Assembly: GCA_914767715.1 (NCBI GenBank)
Contig: OU612075.1
Coordinates: 13,888,001-13,952,000, forward strand
Source: Membranipora membranacea
Lineage: Eukaryota; Bryozoa; Gymnolaemata; Cheilostomatida; Membraniporidae
Direction of reading: 5' to 3'
DNA length: 64,000 nucleotides
In this document: one piece after another, positions 50,801 through 63,709 of the stretch
Layout: the number at the start of each line of letters is the position of its first letter
Numbering within the stretch: the first letter of the stretch is position 1
Made by a program: the position numbers and the translations under genes
Notes under the pieces: generated by a model
What the model was told of the DNA's origin: nothing
Database searches by the model: none
What the model saw: only the letters and a program-made list of their open reading frames with translations

Positions 50801-53800
50801 CATCATTCCATCATTCCGACAGAACGCAAAACTTTCCCAAAAATTCTAGTTTTTCTTACTTCATCCACACTTACTATCAATTAGATAGGCTGCTATATTG
50901 TCCCTCACCAATGGCTCTGATTTGTTTGACCATTATCTGATAACAGTATTACGAACGAGCACGCTCAAATCAGCCTACTGAACGGAGTAGTGGAGCTGAG
51001 ACCTGCTGAGCAGGGAGCTAAAATAAAAATAAACGGACAGCCGGTCACCGGTACTCAGACACTTGTCAACAAGGACAGAGTCATGTTCGGTATGTTTATA
51101 TATATATGAATGGGCCGACTGTGTGTTTGGTATGCATGCCCACAATGCAAGTATACATTGATCTTAGTCATTCGTCGTTTATGATTCCACTCAATGGACA
51201 TCAAAAGTTTACATCTAGTAGTTTACAAGCAAAGACACAGTTTTGGCTCTAAAAAATATGATTTGTGTATATATTCACAAGTCCACTCAACAGTACATGA
51301 AATGTTAAATAAATCATAGTATATGAAGCTTGGCAGATGATGATAAAATAGAATTGCAATCATAGCCGTTTACTGTAATTTCAGGATCGAATCACTTGTA
51401 TGTGTACATTAACCCGAAGAAAGATGACGCGCCGGACGACTTACCTTCTCAGATTACCTACGAGTTTGCGCAAAAGGAAATCGCTCAGGCTAAAGGATTC
51501 GCTACTGGCTCAGCTGGTCTGACCAAAGGTTGGTGTTAGTGACCTGTAGGCAGCAGCTGTGTGGACTACTCGTTAATCTGCTTCTAGAGATCTGTTTTTT
51601 TACTGCGACTATTCAGTAACTGTTTGAATCAGAAACTAAAAATTGGTTCTGTATCTGTTTTCAGGCTCTATTGTATTGCTATGTGTCCAATAACTTTCAA
51701 AAACAGTAAACTGACAAACTATATAAGACTTTACTAAGAACAGAAAATGATCACTGACAGCTTGGGTAGTAAAGAAAACCACTCAGCTCAGTGTGCATTA
51801 TATAATGATTAATGAATCATGGACAGGGTGCTCTTATATGCATGGAGATCCAATTTTGTTTTCAACTATTGCAAGTTCTTTACAACTATGTGTATTATAT
51901 TGTGTATGTTTATAGAGCAACAGTTAGTACAGGATCAGGTGTTGGAGATTTTACCCATGGTAACAGAAGTTAACTCTATATCGGAGGAGCTGAATAAGTA
52001 CAGATCGTTCGAGGTCGTTCTACTCAGCGCTGCTGCCCGGGGCGGATCTACCAATGGTTCCAGGTGAGGAGTGATTTCAGTAGTCCTTGTGTGTTTACTT
52101 TTATTAAGTAATGTATGGCATGCAGTTAGATACATCGATCAGCCCCATTATGGCGTTTGCACCGCACATATCAGTTTATTAATGGTATCTGAGTCCTGAT
52201 GAATTATCAAACCCGCCCTAAGACATTGTAAAACTCAGAATCATGGCATCACAATATCAACACTATCCTAAACACCTGGCGTTGCTCTCAAGATTATACA
52301 TTGACATGCTATAACATTGTGTTTTTCTGCAATATATCTTTCCTTAAAAAACAGAAGTAAGTTGCGTAATACATTGCCAGTAGTTTTGAGTGCGCTTTGA
52401 GCTTGCCAGAAACTCCCTAATATAACACCTTGTTAGGGCAGGACAACCCTAGTTATTCCTATAGATATACATATATGTACTGTACGATGTATCTATAGTC
52501 CAAAACACTGTGTTGTAGCAAATCAGCAAGCGACAGCACTTGGTAATTTTGTATTTATTATGTGTCATCCGTGTTTACCTATTGCTGCTTGGAGATTTTG
52601 TTCGATTATCGAAAAGACACTGAATTAAGTACTGGTACTAGATTTGGAATTTGATTTAAGGATTAAAGCCTCGTTAAGGAAATGGAACAAAATCTTTATT
52701 GCAGTGACTAACTCTTGATTTGTTTATTTGAGTTAATGCGATTCTAACACCCTGCTGCGACAGTTTACAAGTTGGGAGTTGTCTGTAGTTTGTATAAAGG
52801 AACAGACAACTCTATGAAGTTTGTTTTATGTGGTGTAGGTATTAGTATGGAGTGGGTTATATTAAGCATATGTGTAGCATTGATTCTCACATTTCCAGTG
52901 TTTGATAATTCCTGTATAATGCATGATGATTAATCGGTTGGTTTACTGTGTTACCTAACCAAACTTGTTCCTGCCTTACTTATCCTGTTTCAGTTGCATG
53001 TGGCCATTTTGGAGCCAGGTGTGAGATGTACTATTAATTCTAACCCTGCATATTCATTGTAGCTATAGCGGGGGAACGGTGAAGTTAGTGTAGCCGAATA
53101 TTACCTCAAATATTAGCTGGAACATTATTATACTTTTTTTATAAGTCTGGCCCGTAAAACCAACAAGTTGATCGGAAAAAAAAAGAAGCAGGGTTATTTT
53201 GAATTCGACAAAAGCTGCTTTCGAGCACAATTTGTTGCGATTTCTTTCCCAGTGCAGTATTGATAATAATGATATGGCTGTCCGTCTATGGAGACAATGA
53301 CTGCAGCACAGAGGTGCGTGCTTAGGAAGAGTCATAGCCATACTTTCTGGTACCATGTCATATACGATAAAATGTTGGTTTTGCTGACCAGACTAGTTTC
53401 TGATGGTGTTTTAGTTACTGGATATGAGTGACCATTGATTCTCTTTCTTTTAGAGAAGATTATGCTAGTTTAGTTTACCTAAGGTTTGAGGTGTCTGGGG
53501 TCTGTTGTACCCTTAAGCTGCCTGTTTCACAAAACAAGGGTGAAGCAAACTCCAGACATCTAACCATAGCTAGGTTCTGTTATAGGTTTAGCTATGGTAT
53601 AAAACATTTATTTGTGGCTAGTGATTATGATCATCCACAGCTAAAATCATAGGCCTTCCTGAGAGGCATCAGTGGTGAATGTCTCCTGAAAGCTAGTTGT
53701 CGTTGCTACCAACCACAGCTCAATTGCTGCTTTTATAAATATGAAATTTATCCAATTTATTTTCTGTCCAATTAATTAATCAATTAATTAATGTACTGTT

Positions 53801-56800
53801 GAAGTTGGGGCAGTTAAGGTCCAAGAGACCACGACTGGAACTATTGCCTACCAGGTTGGCCCATGACTTATGCTCTTGTTTGTCGTGCTGTGCCATATTA
53901 TATTTATCGTACACTAATAACCGGTCCACTGAAAGAAATCTCATTGTCATGAGGTTTTGATTCAAAAACTTTTATTTGCTACACAGGGAAATAAGCTAGT
54001 AGGTTGAGGTGTTTCAATCAAGGCCCTGTCAATTTTCTTCCATATGAGATTTATTGGCAGGCACAGCGACTGTCTTCGAATCAATCCATTGTGTGAGATA
54101 GCTAACGGATTTAACATTGATTGAAACACTCCAAAGAAAGATGATGCACTAGGATAACGTTTAAGTTCTTGTAAAAGCAGCTGCAGATTCAACCAGATAC
54201 GAAACAGTTTATCGATTTCAATTTTCATTGATGTCATAAAACACATTCCAATCATCAGCATATCATCCAAAGATATTAAGTTGTATGCCCTGTATGTCCT
54301 TGCCTTGACGATTTGATACCACACCTAAACAATAAAAATTGTATCAACCAATGTTTGTGGCAATAAAGATATGTGACCTCAGCTTCATCGAAGAATCATT
54401 GTCGTTAATAATAAAACAACACCACTGATTGCTTTCTTCTAGTGTGATGGTGAAGATGAAGAACTTGTTGAATCAGAATACTTGGTTGTGGGAGAGAGGA
54501 AAGTTTATGAACAGACGTTACATCATGCAGGTTAGTATGTTTATGGGATATACTGAGGAGCATTATTGTATTGTATTTGATTTCTTTAAGTTGTGTCTGT
54601 GCACTGTGTCAGCTGATTGATGGGGTGACAAGGAAAACAATAAGTGTACTGAAGTTATTTCTTCCTATGAATGATGGAGGAGAGAGATTAGGCGTGATTG
54701 AATATTGGAGATTTTATCAATTTGGATGTATTCACCGTTTATTAAAATGACATCTGTGAGATGTCCGCCCATCCCAAGACTTAGCTTACCTACCATCTGG
54801 TGTGATTGATTGTAGGAGATGTACCAGAGCTGGTTAGATGGAGAGGATGTGTCTAAAACTAAAGATGATGATGATCCCTTCTGGGAGCCGACAGAGGATG
54901 TGCTGATTGGTTAGTTTAATTTTCCTGGATTTTTCTCATGAATTGGCCCATCTTTAACTGAAAGCCTCGAAAATAATATGTGAAGACAACTCCGTATTAA
55001 TACTGGCTATTTAAAGGGCAACCAAGGTTTCAAACAACTTCTCATTGATGGCCGTTGATTAATAGCAGATTGCACCTTCTGCATGGGGAAAAAGACAAAA
55101 TATAATTCGGATGATTATTCAGCCAGAATTCTTGTGAAACATTTCTTCCATCAGGTACTCAAACTCAGCTAAAAGAGAATACCACATAGCAGTTTCCTGT
55201 TCCTGTTATTATTTAGCCTGTGCTCTATAATTATTACAGCAAAGTCTTGGAACCTCCCCTAAACTGAAGTGTTACCCAGCTTAGAGTCAGCAACTACTTT
55301 GAGTTTTGCATCGCGTAATGCACAAAGCTGATGCTGCCCAGCACATTATTTGCTACCCATTAATGCATTGCTGCGAAACCTTGGTTGCCCTTTAACTGTA
55401 CACATCCATATATCATAATTTATCAAGCATGTATTGATCATTTATTATCATCCATAAATGCTTGATAAATAATTTGTTAATAACAAATAATGAAGACTTT
55501 TCTTTTTGTTTTGAACATTTTGCATGGTATGCCGTTTCTATCACTGGCAAATTGGCTGTCATCATGAATCAGCGCAATATTCTATAATTTTACTTGCCTC
55601 CTTGGTCTCTAGCCCATAAAAAAATCATGCTCACACATGATTCACACAATATCACACATACATTATTAGTCTTGATGTCTTTTTGCAGGTACCACTGACA
55701 TGTACTTGTCCTTCCTGTGTTTCCCGATGGATTTTGATTACCAGGCACCAGTGAAAGACTACAAGGGGCAGGATGAAGGTATTATAGACTTGTACGTCAC
55801 GCCATGCACTGCTAATGGTAAAGACATTCAGGACCTGGACATGATCGCCTCAAGTCAAGCCGACGAGGCTGCTGAGGAATTACGTGGCAAACCATTCAAC
55901 TTCAAGGTAAACTTATTTCCTGCTGACTTGAGTGCCAAGGTTTATTGATAGAACAACTAAACCTAAACTCTTTCTGTGATGGCACTTGTCACAGTTTATG
56001 AGTCTTTAGGACTTTAATTTTCTCATAACTGATCATTTTGAATATTCTCTCAACGAGACAAAGTGTCCTCATAAGTCTGATGCTATGTAAGGTACATTTT
56101 GACCTATTGAATGTAAATCAGTTAACAGTTTGAAGCAATTGAATCGGCAGAGTTTTGTGAAACCAAGAGTATTATTGTGACCATGCCAGCCAATAAGCAG
56201 CTGAAACATTACTAAATGTTGAACATTGCAGATTGAGATCATCAGCGCAAAAGTAGACAAAGCTAGATTCTCTAAAGGCTTGAAAGTCAAATACAAAATG
56301 TTAAACGAGAAAGATTTCTGTGAAACTAAAATGATCAAAGGAACGCTGAACCCAGACTTCAAACACAGCAAGTGAGTTTCTGTTTTATATATATAGTTGC
56401 TGCTTTGGTGTTATCTCTTACCTTATGCCTTATGTTATGAGGCATAACAACCGTAATTGTTTTCTAGATGTACATAGGGTCAAGTGGTTAGACTTTGGTC
56501 CTTGCTTCTGTTGTTGCCATTCCATCATACTTCGAAGGTGGTGGAATGTTGATAACAACGACAAGGACCAAAGAACACTTGTTATATTACCTTACTCATC
56601 AGTCAGCGATGCGTGGTAAAATTCTCACCTTCCCTGTTACAACCGCTGCCCTCTGAAAAAGCAGCGTAGAGTGTGTTTTTTCACTTCTATGAAGACTTTT
56701 CATTCATCCACACATTTTTTAGGGTTGTGAAGATACCATCTATAACACAGGAGTGGATAGATTTCTTCTTATCTGGTCATGTGACCTTTGAGCTGTACGG

Positions 56801-59800
56801 TTTACAGGCAGAATCTGCTAATGATGCCAAACTAGCTAAGATGTCTACCAAAGTAAGACTTTTCTACTCGAATCTCTACCATTGTCACTGACACTGAATC
56901 CCATTATTGTATCTTGCTGCTTGCCCGTCATATTATCTTTTAAAAACCCCTTTACGAGTGTCCAAACTCTAGATTAGTCCCTCAAGGATTAGATTTTACT
57001 ATATTCACTATAGAAGCTATCTAAGCAGACATCATGCTCCATTTTTATTTCGTAACTTTCTGTTCACTATCTTGCTGTTTGTTTAGGAGTTACGACAGTT
57101 GGAACAGATGCAGAAGACATCACAAGCTAACCGTCGGGACACATCATTCAGCCTCAAAGCTGGAATATCAGTAGATGAAAGCAAACTGAAATCAGACTTT
57201 GTTGTCCTTGAAAGAAAATATGAGAGACTGATTCAGAAGGAAAAGCGACTACAGGTAACATCCCTGGTCTGAAAAATAAATGTCTTAAAAAATGGTCCAT
57301 GAGTAAAATTGGAAAGTAACTTGTTCCAGGCCTCAAAGCATTCAAGCAAAACATACCTCTTTGTTTGACATTCAATAAAGAAAGTGGCCGCTGAACTGGA
57401 CTTGGTTTTGAATCTTCTTGAATTGACAAATACAATCTTGAATGCTACGTCAACTTTCTAAATAGCATAGACCGCTCCAAAATAGAGTCTACCAAACAAT
57501 ACATGATTCACTTGATAATGTTTGCGATCTATATATAGTTGTGCATAGTCTATTCCTGGTGATATACTTGCAGCAAATTTGTGAAGACTGGGGCAGTAAG
57601 CCTGAAGCAGAGCAGCAATATGAACCCTTTTATAGAGCTGTGAGTGCTGTGGCAAATAGCACTGGTATCAAACTCAAAACTAGGGCAAAGCTTCTTACGA
57701 AGGTATATAAACCGGCCACACAGCTTGTGGCTGGATGTTTGAATACATCAACGCAGCTTTCTATATGCAACTACACCTGACCTTATCAACAAAACTTTCT
57801 GATTGGCTTACGCTAAATAGAGGTTCATACTATATAAGTATCTATCTTAAGCTTTAGAGAATAATACGTGGCGAAGAGAGCATTTGTTGATTGGTCAAGC
57901 GTAGTGATATAGGTCCCACACTCCCTTATACGCCGGCTCTACTGCACGCTTGACTATCATTTTCTCTCATGATTTCTCTACTACAGCTTTTGTGTGAGGA
58001 ATGGAATGGGAAATCTGACATGGATAAAACATTTAAACCATTTTATTCTGCCGTAAACAACATCGTTCAGGCGGGGGCAAGCAGCGGTGAAACATTCCGC
58101 CGAACTTCTGTTGTTCTTAATCAGGTAATTGTTGATAAAGGATTTGGCATGAACATTTAAATGTCTATTTGAGACATCTTACCCATAGACATCTAGTATC
58201 AGGTTTCTATGGGAGAGCTAACTATTTCTATGTCTGTGATGTGATGACCCTGCAAGCATAAAAGTAGTACATCTGTTCACATTAGTTATAGTCGAAGCTG
58301 CCAGTATTAAAGATGGCATGCTTCTTCATTGTAGTCAAAACCTTAAATTTTCCATTTCTTGTAGTTTATTAACATGTATTAATCCTCAGCTATTTAGAAC
58401 AAACTCCATGGCTCTGCACCATTGTTTTTTTAGTTGTTGTCATGACATTTCAGTTTACACGAGTTAGCTCAGTCAGAGGTATATAGTTTTGAAGAGAAGA
58501 TGTCTCAGAGTTGTTCTCCATTGATTGCCGATTCTGTACATTTGTGTGTGCTAAATGTGTATGTGATTGATTCCTGTAATGTAGCCCCCACTGTCGAGTT
58601 GAGAATTAGTCTGTAGTTTAAGAAATCTAAATTCCGGATAAAGGCTGCTCCGATGTCCTAAAGATGGATTTGAGTTTCAGTGTGCCTTTTCCAATTTTGA
58701 CTGGTTTTTTTTTTAAATGAATCCTGATGGGCTCAAATTAAAAAAGATACAATTATGTAGAACTGGCAGTGAGAGCTGTAGAACTCAAATTAGGGAAACT
58801 ATTTTCCTTGTTGATGATGAGTTTGATGTCCCAGTGACTGATTTTTGCACATTTTAGTTTGATTTGATAATATCGGTCCCATAAAACAGTATGTGTTGTC
58901 TTAATTTTGTGTCAAGAGTTAGCTGTCTAGATACCAACTTTACACAGTAATAGTATACATTGTTACTTTCTCAGCACATACCTGTGTTTGTTATTCTGTT
59001 ACGATCTGTTTAGCTATCCAAATCACCTAGCTTACGGGTCACTCACAACACAAACATATTAATAGACATCTAAATTGTACCATATTACCATAGAATAGGA
59101 AACCTTGTCAAGAACCATCCCAATCCTCACAGGTTGTCCATGTCCTCTCCAATCATACAAAGACTTTTTAGAGTTGTTTACGCTTTGATCATACTTCTCA
59201 CAACATTTTGCTTTTCCTCGCTTGCTACAAAGTGGCTGTTTTGGTTTTGCTTACAAAATAACTTGGCTTTATATTTACTTGATGTCCTTATTCAGAGAGA
59301 TCGCTGTTTTGTCATTCTTATGTTTCCGTTACTGCATGTCTCGCAGGGCACTTGTTATCAGATGTCATGCTCAACTCCTTTGTACTATGGGATCATCCTC
59401 TCTTCACATTCGTCCTTTGCTTACATTATAGTTGCTCTCTATGAATTTCAGATTTTAGCTGGGCAAAAGGCTCTCAAAGAACGTCAAAATACGTCCGATG
59501 TAGATGTAAGACAATGCTATATTCTATGTGATTACTGCCATGCACGCATCTGTCACAAATTATTTTGTACATTCAGAATTTCCAATATTGTTACAATAAC
59601 TTTATGAGTCTGATTTCATCCTGCATGCTTGATTTTGTTGCCTTCTACCAAACTTCATTGAGAATTTGCTTCATGGTTAAAGCATGTCTCATGTCTATCA
59701 AATTACAATCCAGCAGTGCCAGCCAGTCTAAATGTAGAACAACTAGTTAAGATTATGGATTTTAAAAACAATTGGAAAAGACCCGAAATAGTATTTGGTA

Positions 59801-61034
59801 ACTGAGATTAAGATTGAATTGACTCTCTCCCACTCAGTGTTTTCACTCATCTCTAAATTGTTTACGAAATTGTATTCTCTTTAGCGCCTTGAGACGGCTT
59901 TGTCTACCGTGCAAAGCGGAGAAGACTTTGCTTATGTTTGGTACTTTGGTGAAGACGACAGCAGATTGTTAAGAGATTCAAACAAAAATGGTGGCTATGT
60001 TCCATTTGACGTTGTCATGCGTCAGTTTGGAAACAATAAAAAACCGCCTCCCCAAACTGCTGTAAGATCCATAGAGCTTGAGCTAAACTGTGGCATATTT
60101 CTGGACTATTGCTAACCGCAACACTTTTTTCATTTCATTCTCACATTGATTTTTGCTCGTCAGATCACTGTTGATTTCATTGTACCTCACATCAGATTGC
60201 TTGTCCTGCCTCCTGCACAAATATCTTTCGAGCTTTCTTTGATTTTGTCCAGGTCTTCATATATCTAATCATAGGCATTTAATCGGTTATGCAGTCATAT
60301 ATGACAGATACATGTGTATGGTAACAAGATTACGATTATCCTTAGTCACGAGCGTGTTTTCTGTCCATACATCACTGCAAAGCCTTTAAATACCGACATC
60401 AAACCTGATATTCTTTGTTTAACAGTGTAGGGTGCGGGGTACTCTCTTTACTAACTTCAGAAGCTTCAATGTATTACGTATGTTATACATTTTCAAACTT
60501 TGCATGGCAGTTTCATTGGTAATAAATATATCAACTTATCTCACATCAGTAATAAACCCTCATGTTATGCTAACTGGTTGAGACGATAGTCATATCTTAT
60601 ATAGCAACACAATGTATTAGACAAAGTCAGTCACAGGGATGGAGTTGTGTACTCTCTGTCAAGGAGGACCAAACTTTGATATTTATTATTACCTTGATAG
60701 TAAATAGCATGATCTTGATGTTATAAAAGTATTTTATACTACTAACATTTTATTCATGTTATCTGCTGTTATTGTTGTTTGATGAACATTTGATTCATGC
60801 ATTTGCTCTCGATTGCATACATATCTATTATATATTCTATCTATGCGTAATTTGGCAGTAATACATCTCTTTGCGTAAGGTATTATTTAATATAAAATGG
60901 TGAGAACAGACAATAGAAGTGATATTGATCTGTGTCTTTAGGTTCTCCAAGCAAACAAACAGACGAGGAACGGTAATGCTGGTACAATCAAAGAGGGAGA
61001 TGAAAAAGGGAGCAAAGCTTGTACGCTTATGTAG
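38862..61034 (+). CDS. KIF28: KIF28-type kinesin (kinesin-3 related), 1144 aa, 32 exons
   Basis: Exons: 38862-38872, 39683-39721, 40073-40152, 40573-40589, 41157-41179, 41936-42060, 43259-43404, 45218-45404, 45701-45853, 46621-46718, 46915-47081, 47451-47532, 48254-48329, 48970-48984, 49493-49507, 49846-49875, 50122-50222, 50529-50734, 50947-51089, 51385-51528, 51916-52063, 54443-54530, 54816-54909, 55689-55906, 56232-56371, 56723-56852, 57087-57254, 57574-57702, 57987-58124, 59452-59505, 59885-60061, 60942-61034; 3435 bases, all in phase. An N-terminal microtubule motor (about 1-375) has [14 protein letters not shown]-loop GQTGSGKS (108-115), switch I NATSSRAH (222-229), switch II DLAGSE (258-263) and [16 protein letters not shown]. 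An FHA domain spans about 470-590 ([13 protein letters not shown]), followed by [14 protein letters not shown] and the kinesin-3 block [12 protein letters not shown]. The chain ends CTLM. Relatives move organelle cargo. The subfamily rests on motifs. Confidence 0.94.
48791..48930 (+). promoter_or_regulatory. GCATG cluster before the KIF28 microexons
   Basis: Six GCATG pentamers lie in 140 bases of intron 13: TGCATG at 48791, 48826 and 48925, and GCATG at 48878, 48894 and 48910. TGCATG is the RNA site of RBFOX splicing factors. The middle three belong to an imperfect 16-base tandem repeat (GGCATGCAGGCTACGA and variants), so repeat growth may explain part of the cluster. The first microexon begins 40 bases downstream. 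Confidence 0.45.
48970..49875 (+). other. Three consecutive microexons of KIF28
   Basis: Exon 14 (48970-48984, 15 bases), exon 15 (49493-49507, 15 bases) and exon 16 (49846-49875, 30 bases) all start and end in phase 1 and are multiples of three, so any combination can be skipped without a frameshift. They add GYSPE, DGTSE and [10 protein letters not shown] to the linker between the motor and the next helix. Each, like exon 13 before them, ends GAAG at the donor. Acceptors (TTATAG, ATCACAG, GTTTTAG) and donors (GTAAAA, GTAAAA, GTACTA) are plausible. Confidence 0.72.
50404..50433. repeat. Short tandem repeat (GACAGT)n in KIF28 intron 17
   Basis: Five near-perfect GACAGT units, bracketed by two copies of CATATGACTATCTCA, so the tract and its flank appear to have been duplicated together. 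Confidence 0.8.
52776..52812. repeat. Hairpin in KIF28 intron 21
   Basis: A perfect 11-bp inverted repeat, GAGTTGTCTGT and ACAGACAACTC, with a 15-base loop. It is closely similar to the hairpin at 24891-24926 on another gene. Confidence 0.6.
53962..54324 (-). CDS. Possible terminal exon of an unidentified minus-strand gene
   Basis: Within the 2.4-kb KIF28 intron 21, the opposite strand has a pyrimidine-rich acceptor (TTTTTATTGTTTAG) directly followed by 120 open codons to a TGA. An AATAAA falls just before the stop. The translation ([18 protein letters not shown]..., later [19 protein letters not shown]) has a globular, helix-like composition. I found no upstream exon on the minus strand and do not recognise the sequence. 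It could be a nested gene's last exon, a remnant, or chance. Confidence 0.3.
   Translation of the reverse strand: MWYQIVKARTYRAYNLISLDDMLMIGMCFMTSMKIEIDKLFRIWLNLQLLLQELKRYPSASSFFGVFQSMLNPLAISHNGLIRRQSLCLPINLIWKKIDRALIETPQPTSLFPCVANKSF
55015..55391. mobile_element. piggyBac-like MITE, 377 bp, in KIF28 intron 23
   Basis: Perfect 17-bp terminal inverted repeats (AGGGCAACCAAGGTTTC and its inverse) are flanked on both sides by TTAA (55011-55014 and 55392-55395). TTAA target duplication with short terminal repeats fits the piggyBac superfamily. There is no transposase inside, so it is non-autonomous. Confidence 0.85.
57574..58124 (+). other. Duplicated exon pair in the KIF28 tail
   Basis: Exons 28 (57574-57702, 43 codons) and 29 (57987-58124, 46 codons) are both phase 0-0 and encode similar peptides: [21 protein letters not shown] and [21 protein letters not shown] align without gaps. 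They arose by tandem duplication of one exon and can be spliced in series or as alternatives without changing frame. Confidence 0.7.
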
Positions 61035-63709
61035 ACTGGGATCCATGTGATTTTTGAACTTGAAGTTTCAAGGCAGGCTTACATACACCCCCATCGCTGG
61101 AGATGGCTGGTTTGTTCTCCTAAGCATTCTTCTATCCACTCATACCAGCAATAGTAAGCTACACATCTGATTTTAGCATTGGCTACAGATCAATTTTTCT
61201 CTGCTTGATTTTGTATGTTTACTTGCTCAATGTGTAACTTATGGTAATTTATTCAGGTTTTCTCTGCGTCTGCAATCATTGTTCTACTAACACTTTTTTT
61301 TGCTTATTATTATCAAATTTTGAGCCATGGCAGGCTATATTGAAGATGGACTCCAAAACTTTTTTCAATGGATCCCAAGACAAGCCTAAGAAAGAAAGTC
61401 TTCTGCACATAAAAGCTGAAGTGATTGCTTTTTTTCGATCTAAGTGTGTTTTATCACTGAATGTGTTCTTGCCCTGGCTGACAATATTCATCAGCTGAAT
61501 TTTTTCAGCAGTTTAGATTCTCTGTTGTCATTTTCCACCACTCCGTCCTTTTGTATGCCAACTGATAACAAATCTGTATGAGGCTCATAAAACTTATCTA
61601 TAGACTCTTATCCAAGATGCTCAACTCACTACCATTACCTTTTTACCAAAACAATTGATTATTTTCTGAACTTTAATTGAAAAACAATTTATCGTAAAAA
61701 ATTTTGGTTTTCTTTCAAGAAGTTCCCAACATGTTGTATTGCAATTGAAGATAAATCAACTGCATGAGGAAAACATGCAGCTATTCAGCATTAGCATGTC
61801 ATAGCAGATCATGAATCTATAACTATAATAAATTAAACATTTATATTAACGCTTCACCGATTATCTTTGACTTCCAATCATACTATTTGCAAACAGTATC
61901 TTATTTATTTGATAACAAAATATAATTTATCAACACCTAAAATATACCTGTGATAAACTATTAATTGAAGCTTTCCGCCTATTTCACAGAAGTCCTGCTT
62001 GAGATCTGGTATAGTATAATATAATATATCGCTATTTATAACTTTTTCACAAACATACACTTACAAAAATCATCAAACATGGTGATGTAACTGCCCTTTA
62101 TACAGTGCAAAACCAGTAAACCAACAATTAGTTTGCAGAATTCACCTTATTTTAAGGTCTTTTCAATTGCACTCTCAAACAACAGATACCTACTCCTTTG
62201 TCTTCAATGATGATCAGATCCTGTTTTCTGCAGCTAAATCGAACGACTACAAAAACATATATACCTGTGTTGGCCATGTGTAAGACATTACGAAATTATT
62301 TGTTTTGATCCTTTCTAGGCAATACAAAGAGTAACTAACCCCATCACAGACAACTGGACAGTGCTAAATCACTTAACAGGTATTAGTCAGTACATTTTTC
62401 TCCTCAGTGCCATCCATCCAGTCTACCCAGTGTTTTGGATGTGCTGTGTGAGATTCCCGATGTTTGGCATCCTTAACTGCACAAGCTTCCGATACGACAC
62501 TGACGATATACCATCAGGGTGTGTGGATCACACCTATGGTAATTTGAAGCAGGAGTTTGGGCCATACTCCAAACTCCCTTCTTGAAGAGTCGTATAGGAC
62601 GAACAAGAGCCATGAACTGGAGTTGTGCTCCCGTTCTTAACGAGTCAACTAATGTACTACCAGTGTTCCTAAAAGAATTGAGCATAACACTTGGGCATAG
62701 ATATACCTGTCCCTCCATATCATTGGATTTTCTTAATTACGAATAGTGCGGGAGCTGGTCCACAAGTAGGAAGCAAAAAGCAGCAAGCATGATGAGTGTA
62801 GTGTAGTGTAGTAAGGATCTGTTTACAAACAACAAGCCAGATATCTGATCAGGCATAACAAGGTAAGACAGCCAAATTAAGAGAGCCGGTTACTAGCATA
62901 ATAATGTCTTATGAAAATCTCTCTAGAATTGCTCTTACATAATCACTAGATTTTTGCAGGCTGAAGTGAGGTTGGTGAGTGGACTAGACATTGTATAGTA
63001 TTATTTATTAATGATATATGTCCTTATTTTATTACCTATAAGTGATCATATGAATTCTGCATTTGTATTGACTCACTCCTTAGATTAGGAATTGCAGCCA
63101 GCTCCAGTACAGTGCATTGGACAGACATGCATAAGAGCACATTACAAAATACTATAAATCCACTGTTTTCCCATCTATCTATCATATCATAACAGGCTTT
63201 AACTGTCAACTAGTGAGTTTGAACACAAGACTTAACAAGCTCTCTCCTCCCCCTTCCATAGGCATGTTTACAAGAGCAGCAAGCACATCGTTTGGCGAAT
63301 GTCCATGATCAACAGCATCAGTCATGGACTCATTGGCAAAGTATAAATGCATGTGTTTTTTTATGCATACGGTTTCCTCTCACCTGACAAATATTCTTGC
63401 CAGACAGGCTAAACCGGTGCCTCATCATTTCAAGGCGTAGCATACAAAGCCAGATTACTCCTAGTCCATGACATAGCAAATTGGGTGTGTATAATGGGTG
63501 AGATAGGATTGACATTCGACTTTTGCATTGTCTTGTTTCCGATGATGATCTTCAATTCAGAAAACCTCAATAAAAGTGTGTATGTGCGGTCGTTAGGCTC
63601 ATAATTAGACTCATCCTGCTAATCAGCTGTACTTCATGGACATGTTGGCAACCTTCATATCGCCGCATATCGCATTGATGCTATTTTGTAACTTCCTTCA
63701 TCTTACTAG
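61035..63709. other. Region after KIF28; weak exon-like segments only
   Basis: This holds the KIF28 3' untranslated region; an AATAAA occurs near 61827. Phase-0 open stretches behind plausible acceptors occur at 61341 (AILKMDSKTFFNGSQDKPKKE), 62319 (AIQRVTNPITDNWT) and 63263 (ACLQEQQAHRLANVHDQQ). All three could in principle splice to the phase-0 end of KIF28 exon 31 as alternative ends, but donors are weak and nothing supports them beyond phase. A perfect 9-bp-arm hairpin lies at 62552-62577, and a short GTGTA repeat near 62795. Confidence 0.4.

Noticed and set aside
56069-56371. 100-codon minus-strand frame
   Set aside because: It is the antisense shadow of KIF28 exon 25.
59134-59607. 157-codon open frame, one of the longest in the window
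   Set aside because: Only 59452-59505 is a KIF28 exon ([18 protein letters not shown]); the hydrophobic remainder is intron sequence and the acceptor lies inside the frame.
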